From Amylolactobacillus amylophilus DSM 20533 = JCM 1125 (lineage in GTDB: Bacteria > Bacillota > Bacilli > Lactobacillales > Lactobacillaceae), in the NCBI RefSeq assembly GCF_001936335.1, contig NZ_CP018888.1, positions 124,001 through 188,000 of the forward strand: DNA of 64,000 bases, in the 5' to 3' direction. Below the pieces are notes generated by a model, which had not been told where the DNA came from, searched no databases, and worked only from the letters and a program-made list of their open reading frames with translations. The translations under genes and the position numbers were made by a program. Below, piece after piece: positions 57,176 to 64,000 of this stretch. Within the stretch, counting starts at the first letter, position 1, and each line of letters begins with the position of its first letter.

Positions 57176-58070
57176 TTACTTCTTCAAGACTTGTTCGAGC
57201 GCTGCAAGGTCCTGCTTATTGCGCCGGTGTAACCTGAAGCCAAAGATGGATATTCCGGAGATGAGCACTAACGTTAACCCTGAAAGGAGCAGCGCCCGGG
57301 TGTTAGAGCCTGTTATAGGTAGCGTGTTTGGAATCGTCTCATATTCTTTCAGGACGTAAGTATCAGGCAGGTCGCCTTGATCAAGATTGAACACATCATC
57401 CGCGAGGCGTTGTCCTGCTGGTGCAGCAATTGTCCCACCGTTAGTTGAATCTACTGCAGTCCACTTTGTGGTAGCAGTTGCGTTAGGTAGAATTGGCTGC
57501 GAACTTGTTACTTGATTAGTCCAAAAACCATCACCAAATGTTATCTGTTTGGAGAGATGTCATCCCTCCAAAAATGTTAGTCATATCGATAACTTTTGCT
57601 GTATCAAAATTACTTAAAGCCAGATTGGTTATACCAGACGCATCCGCAAACATATACCGCATATTAGTCACGTTACTGGTGTCCCAATTATTGATATTTT
57701 CGATTTTTTCTAGATTAGTTAAATTAGCAAATAGATATCCTGAGTCCGTATTTGCAATTATTTTCTCTGTTACTGGAAAAATAATTTTTTTAATTTTGTC
57801 TTTGTATACGTCCCAAGGTGACAATGTACTTTGCTTTAATCTTCCAAAGTTTCCTGGTCCAATATGCATTGTCCCGTTAGTGTCGATATACCACTTCGCC
57901 GTACCGAAGATTCCTTTGGCTAAAACATCTTCAGTCACCGGAGTTTCGAGTAAATCACCGGTACCAAAAGGCTCCTGCGGGTTAATCTTCAATTTGAGTC
58001 CGGTCGTACCATATGTTCCGATGCTTGATTTGTGTCTTTTGTGCCACTTTAGTTGGTACCCGCTTGGCAA
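57176..58070 (-). pseudogene. LPXTG-anchored BspA-type surface protein, truncated and frameshifted
   Basis: The first part (58070-57531) has the BspA/DUF285 leucine-rich pattern (FGTAKWYIDTNGTMHIGPG; NWDTSNVTNMRYMFADASGITNLALSNFDTAKV) but no signal peptide. Near 57545 an extra base shifts the frame; in the next frame the sequence goes on as FGDGFWTNQVTSS...GGTIAAPAGQRLAD and ends in a cell-wall anchor: LPITG, a hydrophobic stretch and RLHRRNK. The N-terminal half is fused into the end of a broken sortase gene. So both ends suggest a deletion plus a point indel. Confidence 0.85.
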
Positions 58071-58748
58071 AAATCAGGAGGCGGTGACTGTTGATAAAGA
58101 TCGGCGTACACGTCATCAATGTAATCCGATCCTGACCTGGCTTGACGTACAGGTGATCATACTCAGCATGATTGTTTGGGTCGATAACCTGCTGCCCAAT
58201 GACCTTATACGACAATTTATCGCCAAATACATTGAGATAGATGATATCACCCTTCTTCAGGTGCTTGATGTTATCGAAATAAATCTGGTTGGCTAAGCCA
58301 GAATGCCCGGTCAAGACGCTGAGTGTATTCTTCCCACCCGTGGGTAAACTACTCCAAGCTAAATTGCCAATTCCCTTCTCTAACACCGCATCGCTTTAGC
58401 CATAGTAAATCACCATCGGATCCAGGTGAATGGCCGGAATACTGATGTACCCAATGGGCTGCTTCAGCTGCTCTCTCGTGAAGACAGAATTAATGTATTT
58501 TTCGCCAGCTGCCCACGCGTTCACCTGTTGCTGTGTGAAGATTTGCCTGTTATAGTTTCTTGCAGCTTCTAACTGCTTCGAATCGACATGTTTAGTCGCC
58601 TTTTGGTAAACCACTTTTGCGTAATCTTGCTTCTGTTGCGTATAAGCGACATAAATAAATGGCAATAAAAAAGTACCAAGCCAAACAACAGGCTTAAATA
58701 AAGCCAGAGATTCTTCTTCGTTGTTTGCTTGCTACTAATTTTACCCAT
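58040..58748 (-). pseudogene. Sortase (class C-like), decayed
   Basis: From the ATG at 58748 (MGKISSKQTTKKNLWLYLSL) the frame breaks in a T-run (58667-58672; six where seven keep the frame). The next part (58665-58396) reads as the sortase N-terminal half, ending YISIPAIHLDPMVIYYG and an in-frame TAA at 58396. In the same frame it resumes with LEKGIGNLAWSSLPTGG, LTGHSGL (catalytic His) and ITLMTCTPIFINSHRL (catalytic Cys and Arg), then homology ends at RVP and the sequence runs into the surface-protein remnant. One frameshift, one nonsense codon and a lost C-terminal membrane anchor. Confidence 0.88.
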
Positions 58749-58805
58749 GATTCAACCTCATTTACCGCTAAGTATAGCCGAACCAGAGGTCATTATTCAA
58801 TTCTT

Positions 58806-60320
58806 TTACTTAGTATTTCTTGGAAAACTTATCTTGAACTGACTCCCGCTACCCTCAAGCGAATCGACCGTAATCGTGCCGTGGTAACTCTCCACCAGCT
58901 TTTTGGCAATCGGCAAGCCTAGACCATTGCCGCCCTTTTCCCTTGTACGAGCCTTATCAACCCGGTAGAATCTCCCAAAGATTTTCTCCTTATCCTCACG
59001 GCTGATTCCTTCACCGAAATCCTGCACGACCAAGTTCACGGTGCTCTCATTTGATGCTGCAGAAATAATGATTTCATTTCTCGTAGTTGAGTACTTAATG
59101 GCATTGTCCATCAGAATAATCAGAATTTGCTCAAGGTGATTCCGGTAGATTTTCATATTGGTATTCGGCTCCAAGTCGTCGTCGAGCTGAATCTCAAAGT
59201 CCGGGTGCACCAGACGAATATTATCGACGACCTGATGAACCACTTCTTCCACCTTTGTTACCTCATCTGGATACAAGATGTCAATCTGTTCTGCACGCGT
59301 TAAATCGAGCATCTCTTGGATCAAATGCTTCATGCGGGAGACTTCTTGGATGGAGGCCTTAATCGACTCATCCAACACCTCAGGGTCGTCTTTACCCCAG
59401 CGGTTCAACAAGTTAAGGTGACCCTCAATGACCGCTACGGGCGTACGGAGTTCGTGTGAGACGTCCCCCACGAAGTTCTTCTGCTGCTCGGTATAGCTTT
59501 GCATTCGGTCAAGCATCTGGTTGAAGGTTAATGTTAGTTCGCCTAATTCATCATTGCGTTTCAAGTCCGGAATCCGGGCGTCAGACTCAGGTGCATCATC
59601 CAAAGTCTTTGCAACCTTGGACATCAGCTTGATTGGCCGGAGAATACCACGCACCACCAGGTAACTTAGGACGATGGTCACCAGAATAGCCGAAACCGAG
59701 AGAACAATCGTCCATAATCGCAGCTCCGCGAGGATGCTGTTCGCATTATTCATCTCGTTTTGAGCCATGATATAACCAGTTAATTTGCCGGTCTGAGCGG
59801 AAACTACCGGACGGATACCTGTGAGCACATTCCTGCCCCGTCTATTGTTTATACGATAGCCGAAGTGGGCACTAGGACGTTCTTTAACATTAATCTCTTT
59901 ACTTGAGAAAACTACTTCCTTGGCCTTGTTAAACACCACAAGCGTCAGGTCTGGCTTCGACAGACTACTGAGGACCGAATCATCAAAGACATTTCTTTGA
60001 TTGCTACCCGAGATAGCGGGCTTGCCCTCAATCACTCGCTTAGTTTCCGGCGAAAGATTTGTCACCACATTTGAAATCATCAAATTATCCGGAATCTCCA
60101 CCAGCCGATTTTCAACAATATTAATGGTATCAGCAGCGATGGCGCGCTCCTGCTGCATCAGTTTAGTTTGAATCAGAGTATAAATGGTCACAGAGAAGAC
60201 CATGAAGGTAAAGGCAATTGTCAGTCCAACTAAACTGACCCATTTTGTCGTAATTGAAAAATGCCGCGGTTTTTTATCTTCCGCAGCAATTTTTTCCGAC
60301 TGGTTAGTTCTTTTTTTCAT
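58806..60320 (-). CDS. arlS: Sensor histidine kinase, ArlS-like
   Basis: A 504-residue kinase. Two membrane segments (about 27-50 and 205-229) flank an extracellular sensor; HAMP linker follows, then HisKA with VSHELRTPVAVIEGHL and HATPase_c motifs DNAIKYS, VQDFGEGIS and GGNGLGLPI. It starts 1 bp after the regulator gene stop, as in ArlRS/CisRK pairs of Firmicutes. Stimulus unknown. Confidence 0.92.
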   Translation of the reverse strand: MKKRTNQSEKIAAEDKKPRHFSITTKWVSLVGLTIAFTFMVFSVTIYTLIQTKLMQQERAIAADTINIVENRLVEIPDNLMISNVVTNLSPETKRVIEGKPAISGSNQRNVFDDSVLSSLSKPDLTLVVFNKAKEVVFSSKEINVKERPSAHFGYRINNRRGRNVLTGIRPVVSAQTGKLTGYIMAQNEMNNANSILAELRLWTIVLSVSAILVTIVLSYLVVRGILRPIKLMSKVAKTLDDAPESDARIPDLKRNDELGELTLTFNQMLDRMQSYTEQQKNFVGDVSHELRTPVAVIEGHLNLLNRWGKDDPEVLDESIKASIQEVSRMKHLIQEMLDLTRAEQIDILYPDEVTKVEEVVHQVVDNIRLVHPDFEIQLDDDLEPNTNMKIYRNHLEQILIILMDNAIKYSTTRNEIIISAASNESTVNLVVQDFGEGISREDKEKIFGRFYRVDKARTREKGGNGLGLPIAKKLVESYHGTITVDSLEGSGSQFKISFPRNTK

Positions 60321-61022
60321 CTAGTCGTCAGTCCTCATTACATACCCTGTACCGCGAATTGTCTTAATGTATGAAGGTTGTCCTTCAACATCAATCTTAT
60401 TCCGGAGGTATCTGATATAAACTTCCACAACGTTCGTTTCAATCTTCGATTCTGGACCCCAAATCTTGTCGAGTAGTTGTTCACGACTTACAACGTTATT
60501 CTCATTATCGACCAACGTCATCAGCAGGTTGTATTCGCGTTTGGTTAAGTCAACCGACTTATCCCCACGCCGAACCATGCGATTGTTGGTTTCAATCACA
60601 AGATCCTTAAATTTAACTACTTCGCGGCTCGTAATCTTCGGTGAATTATGTGTATCTTCAATCTCCACCCGGCGTAATACGGCCCGAATCCGCGCCAATA
60701 ATTCCTCAATCGCGAACGGCTTGACGATATAGTCATCTGCACCATGATCAAGTCCAGAAACACGGTCAATCACAGAATCACGGGCCGTCATCATAATAAT
60801 TGGTGTCGTCTTCGCCTGACGAACCCGGCGCGCAACTTCTAAACCATTGAGTTCTGGCAGCATCAAGTCTAGGAGAATTACATCAAAGTTCTGACTTAGT
60901 GCAATTTCTAGACCGCGACGACCGTTATTCTCAACAACTGTTTCATAACTTTCATGTTGTAATTCGAGTTCTACAAAGCGTGAAAGATTTTTTTCATCTT
61001 CAATAATTAAAATTTTTGCCAT
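60321..61022 (-). CDS. arlR: OmpR-family response regulator, ArlR-like
   Basis: A 233-residue regulator: receiver domain with acidic pair EDE, phospho-Asp in VILLDLMLPELNG and Lys in YIVKPFAIEE; C-terminal winged helix (LTKREYNLLMTLVDNENNVVSREQLLDKIWG ending IRGTGYVM). Confidence 0.93.
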   Translation of the reverse strand: MAKILIIEDEKNLSRFVELELQHESYETVVENNGRRGLEIALSQNFDVILLDLMLPELNGLEVARRVRQAKTTPIIMMTARDSVIDRVSGLDHGADDYIVKPFAIEELLARIRAVLRRVEIEDTHNSPKITSREVVKFKDLVIETNNRMVRRGDKSVDLTKREYNLLMTLVDNENNVVSREQLLDKIWGPESKIETNVVEVYIRYLRNKIDVEGQPSYIKTIRGTGYVMRTDD

Positions 61023-61095
61023 ATGCTCTCAGTCTTTCTTATTATTCTTTAATTGATTCTAACATAGATTAGAGCTATTTGCTCTATAATCACAC

Positions 61096-61120
61096 AAAAA
61101 AAAGCTGTTTTGCAGCTTTT
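61096..61120 (-). terminator. Terminator after gnd
   Basis: AAAGCTG/CAGCTTT stem and eight-T tail on the minus strand, between gnd and arlR. Confidence 0.8.
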
Positions 61121-61127
61121 CTTAAAT

Positions 61128-62552
61128 CTATTGTTCATTATACCACGAATAATGGAAAATTCCCGGACGATCTGTTCTTTCGTAAGTATGTGCACCGAAA
61201 TAGTCACGTTGCGCTTGAATGATGTTTGCGGGCACAACTGCTGCCCGGTAAGAATCAAAGTATGACACAGAGGCAGATAGTGCTGGAGCAGGAATGCCTG
61301 CCTGCACTGCGAGGCTAGTCACGTCACGAACGGCATCTTGGTAGTTATTAGCGATGTCCGCAAAGTAATCGTCCAACAGCAGGTTGGCGAGGTTAGCATT
61401 TTGATTATAGGCATCAGTAATCTTCTGTAAGAACTGAGCGCGAATAATACAACCAGCACGCCAAATCTTAGCAATCTCACCGAAATTGAGGTTCCAATCA
61501 TAGTTAGCAGATGCCAATTTCATTTGCTCAAATCCTTGAGCGTAACTCATGATTTTACTGAAGTAAAGGGCTTTCTTAACCTTATCAACAACCTCATCAA
61601 CGTTCAAATTAGTTGGTTTGTTAGCTGGATCCTTCAACACCTCACTTGCAGCCACACGCTCATCTTTGAATGTGGAAATGTAACGTGCATAAACGGCTTC
61701 TGTAATTAGTGACTGAGAGACACCAATTTCGAGGGCGTTCTGTGAACTCCACTTACCAGTTCCCTTGTTCCCGGCTTTATCGAGGATTTTATCGACGATG
61801 GGTTCATCACTGCCCAGATCGTCTTTTCTGGTCAGAATATCTGCCGTAATCTCGATGAGGTAGCTTTCCAGTTCGCCCTTATTCCACTCGCTAAAAATCT
61901 CGGCGATTTGATCCGTTGATAATCCCAGTACGTTACGTAAGATATTGTAGCTCTCAGCAATGAGCTCCATATCACCATATTCGATACCGTTGTGGACCAT
62001 CTTTACGTAGTGACCTGCACCGTTTGGTCCGATGTAGGTGACACAAGGAGCGCCATCAGCTGGTGCTTTAGCCGACATCTTCTCGAGGATTGGTGCAACG
62101 AGATCATACGCTTCCTTTTGACCGCCGGGCATCATTGAAGGTCCTTCAAGTGCGCCTAATTCACCACCGGAAACGCCCATCCCGATAAAGTTGATACCTG
62201 ATTCGTCCAACATTTTGTTGCGCCGAACCGTATCTTCAAAGTATGTATTACCACCATCAATTAAGACGTCGCCTTTGTCTAGTAGTGCCAGAAGTTGTTC
62301 AATGACAGCATCTGTACCCTTGCCGGCCTGCACCATCATGATAATTCTGCGGGGCTTCTCTAATGAATTAACGAAGTCCTCAATCGTGTAGCTTGGTACT
62401 AGATTCTTATCCGCGTGGTCCTCCATTACTTTTTCAGTTTTGGAACCAGTCCGGTTGTAAATGCCCACTGTATAGCCACGGCTTTCAATGTTTAGGGCAA
62501 GGCTCTTTCCCATTACAGCCATTCCAATAACACCAATTTCAGGTTTTTGCAT
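61128..62552 (-). CDS. gnd: 6-phosphogluconate dehydrogenase (NADP-type)
   Basis: About 474 residues; oxidises 6-phosphogluconate to ribulose 5-phosphate and CO2. NADP site [21 protein letters not shown] and substrate motif [31 protein letters not shown] and the C-terminal KRTDRPG-like region are typical. ATG at 62552 follows GGAGG. Single gene with its own terminator. Confidence 0.96.
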   Translation of the reverse strand: MQKPEIGVIGMAVMGKSLALNIESRGYTVGIYNRTGSKTEKVMEDHADKNLVPSYTIEDFVNSLEKPRRIIMMVQAGKGTDAVIEQLLALLDKGDVLIDGGNTYFEDTVRRNKMLDESGINFIGMGVSGGELGALEGPSMMPGGQKEAYDLVAPILEKMSAKAPADGAPCVTYIGPNGAGHYVKMVHNGIEYGDMELIAESYNILRNVLGLSTDQIAEIFSEWNKGELESYLIEITADILTRKDDLGSDEPIVDKILDKAGNKGTGKWSSQNALEIGVSQSLITEAVYARYISTFKDERVAASEVLKDPANKPTNLNVDEVVDKVKKALYFSKIMSYAQGFEQMKLASANYDWNLNFGEIAKIWRAGCIIRAQFLQKITDAYNQNANLANLLLDDYFADIANNYQDAVRDVTSLAVQAGIPAPALSASVSYFDSYRAAVVPANIIQAQRDYFGAHTYERTDRPGIFHYSWYNEQ

Positions 62553-62666
62553 AATTTCCTCCATTGCATCCCAAATGTATCAGATTAGTATCGTGTATCT
62601 GCACACACTTACTCACAAAACAATCCTAGCAGAGTTTCCCACTAGATTAAAGCCAAAATACTCAGA

Positions 62667-63245
62667 TTAATTATTTTCGTCATCTGTAGCCGAATCTTCA
62701 CTTGCAGGAAACAATCCCTTCAGCTTCTCAAAAGCGGGGTTAATCTTCGTCACTTGCTCCTGTTTCTGCTGCTCTAAGAACTTCGACTCACTGACGACCT
62801 CCCAGTCATCACCCTTTGGCATCAGGTCTTGTTCTAGTTCCTCTTTAGTCAGATTTTGCAGTGGAATGTGCAACAATAGGTGATCCTCAACGGCCGTCTG
62901 GAGGTCGATCAGATCATCTTCCAGCTCGATAATCGTATCAATTGCTTCTAAGTCTTCCTGGCTTGGTGTCTCCTTTGTGTAGGCCTCCAGGAACTTGAAG
63001 TCGAGCTTCAATGGAACGGAATTCAGGCTTCTGGATGAGGGCACTGTAATGTCCGCAACCACATGCATCTGTGCGAACACAAATGGTTCGTCATAGAAGA
63101 TTTGCCCCGTCACATTAGCTTTTTCCACTGAGATAATCAGCTCTTTAGCCCGCTCGAAGAAATCGGGGCCGAAGCTAATTGCTTCATCTACTTGAATCAG
63201 CGGATTCTTCTGGTCTGCCACTTGGCTAAAATTATATTTCAACAT
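62667..63245 (-). CDS. YceD-family protein (DUF177)
   Basis: A 192-residue acidic protein with the DUF177 core (IELEDDLIDLQTAVEDHLLLHIPL) lacking the usual Cys pairs. Family members affect 23S rRNA processing in other organisms. It starts right after tmcAL; rpmF, its usual downstream neighbour, does not follow. Confidence 0.85.
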   Translation of the reverse strand: MLKYNFSQVADQKNPLIQVDEAISFGPDFFERAKELIISVEKANVTGQIFYDEPFVFAQMHVVADITVPSSRSLNSVPLKLDFKFLEAYTKETPSQEDLEAIDTIIELEDDLIDLQTAVEDHLLLHIPLQNLTKEELEQDLMPKGDDWEVVSESKFLEQQKQEQVTKINPAFEKLKGLFPASEDSATDDENN

Positions 63246-64000
63246 TTATTTCACCTCGTTTGGTCTGCGACCAAAGTTTTGATTTGACATAGTTAATTGT
63301 TCATAAAAACGGTCAACGCGGACCTGCAGGTCCATCGGACCACCGTTGGCGAGCTTCGCATCTACTCTGCTGTATATTGGTAACGTGAACTCCTTACGCT
63401 GGCGTTTAAGATATTTACTCCCCAGGTTAGTGTAGCCGAGTAAGAATAGGTATGGAGTACTCTGAGCCGTAGCCATCTCCTCTTCCGCCACGTTCAACAA
63501 TGTGTAAAGACAAGTTCTACGTAAGCGTGAATATGTGTATCGTTTCGATTTGATTGCCCGCAGAAAGCTGGTGAAATCGTGATGATCGATGATCTCCGCC
63601 TTCATCTTGTACTGGAGTCCCTCGCTCATTTGGTAGATTCTAGCCAACTCCTTTGGCGTGCTAGAATCTAAGCGGTATCTGAGATAGTCAAACATCATGA
63701 GCCAGGTAGGAAACGACTTGGCGTTATTCACGGCCAGTACCTCGACCGGTGGCAGCCAATCATTCAACCGCTCCGTTGCCCCAACGTGAAGGATAAAGTT
63801 TCTGATTGAGGTTGAGCTCATCACTAACTCATCATCGACAAGTTCAGCCTCATGGGCCTGCCCAATTCTGCGAATAGGATGTAGCTGCAGTGGATGACCT
63901 AACTTGGTGTTAGCTACGGCGTATGCTACCGCGAGCATCAAGTTCGGTTGATTAACCTCGTAGCCGACTTCGTCCGTGACCATTTGGTTGTATTGCGTGG
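63246..64000 (-). CDS. tmcAL: tRNA(Met) cytidine acetate ligase, C-terminal part
   Basis: The visible part (about 251 residues) runs off the window at its 5' end, reading TQYNQMVTDEVGYEVNQPN first. The nucleotidyltransferase tail (VMSSTSIRNFI) and the long helical C terminus (LRRTCLYTLLNVAEEE; YLFLLGYTNLGSKYLK) match the TmcAL (YlbM) family, which acetylates the wobble C of elongator tRNA-Met. Directly followed by the YceD gene. Confidence 0.9.
   Translation of the reverse strand, partial: TQYNQMVTDEVGYEVNQPNLMLAVAYAVANTKLGHPLQLHPIRRIGQAHEAELVDDELVMSSTSIRNFILHVGATERLNDWLPPVEVLAVNNAKSFPTWLMMFDYLRYRLDSSTPKELARIYQMSEGLQYKMKAEIIDHHDFTSFLRAIKSKRYTYSRLRRTCLYTLLNVAEEEMATAQSTPYLFLLGYTNLGSKYLKRQRKEFTLPIYSRVDAKLANGGPMDLQVRVDRFYEQLTMSNQNFGRRPNEVK

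Noticed and set aside
57538-58296. A 252-residue plus-strand frame
   Set aside because: It is antisense to the decayed sortase and surface-protein genes, has no ribosome binding site, and resembles no family I know.
1-64000. CRISPR arrays, prophage modules, toxin-antitoxin pairs or a replication origin
   Set aside because: No regularly spaced repeats, phage structural genes, paired small toxin genes or DnaA-box clusters were seen.

Overview
This 64 kb window is chromosomal DNA of a lactic acid bacterium of the Lactobacillaceae (Bacillota). The signs are Xaa-Pro dipeptidyl-peptidase PepX, GlnR-glnA, two T-box leaders, a DUF3042 protein, the PknB/Stp and ArlRS-like signalling pairs, a tRNA without encoded CCA, and the usual Firmicutes housekeeping gene orders. 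I cannot fix the genus. Almost all genes lie on the minus strand and were read that way.

Layout. 1-2.1 kb: start of a peptide-binding lipoprotein and two strongly degenerate oligopeptide-type ABC ATPases. 2.2-17.9 kb: a long housekeeping block (acpP, plsX, recG, fakA-like, asp23, rpmB on the plus strand, thiN, rsgA, pknB, stp, rsmB, fmt, priA, rpoZ, gmk). 18.0-19.9 kb: a plus-strand YolD-like gene with two LexA-type boxes, then an IS3-family element with a broken transposase. 20.0-29.2 kb: recN, tlyA, ispA, xseB, xseA, folD, nusB, a second asp23, efp, pepP, rpmA, rplU. 29.4-31.7 kb: a DMT permease, a methionine T-box leader followed by a 20-codon remnant of a methionine-synthase-like gene and a broken PLP-enzyme gene, then tRNA-Arg(TCT). 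31.9-43.9 kb: pepX, glnA-glnR with a GlnR box, an aluminium-resistance/methionine-gamma-lyase-like gene, miaA, DUF3042, rhodanese-like, glcK, yqgQ, rhomboid, 5-FTHF cyclo-ligase, rpmG and a class B penicillin-binding protein. 44.0-55.4 kb: yfhO, a HesB-like gene, greA, mltG, pheT-pheS under a Phe T-box, an HxlR regulator, an RNA methyltransferase, acylphosphatase and yidC. 55.4-58.7 kb: an intact-looking IS3-family element beside a decayed sortase/LPXTG surface-protein locus. 58.8-64 kb: an ArlRS-like two-component system, gnd, a YceD-like protein and the 3' part of tmcAL.

How it fits together. Most of the content is translation, membrane-lipid, envelope and DNA-repair housekeeping. Regulation can be read directly at several points: two T-boxes (AUG and UUC specifiers), a GlnR operator ahead of glnRA, LexA-type operators over a near-consensus promoter, and many intrinsic terminators. 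Accessory change is concentrated at three places (about 18.5, 30.7 and 55.4-58.7 kb) where IS elements, deletions and frameshifts have accumulated.

The most unusual observations are two neighbouring, frame-intact ABC ATPases that keep Walker A but have lost the Q-loop, signature, catalytic glutamate and H-loop residues; an SOS-controlled YolD-like gene with no polymerase partner beside it; the absence of prp from the rplU-rpmA junction although L27 keeps an N-terminal extension; and a methionine T-box left in front of gene remnants. I found no CRISPR array, prophage or complete new defence system.
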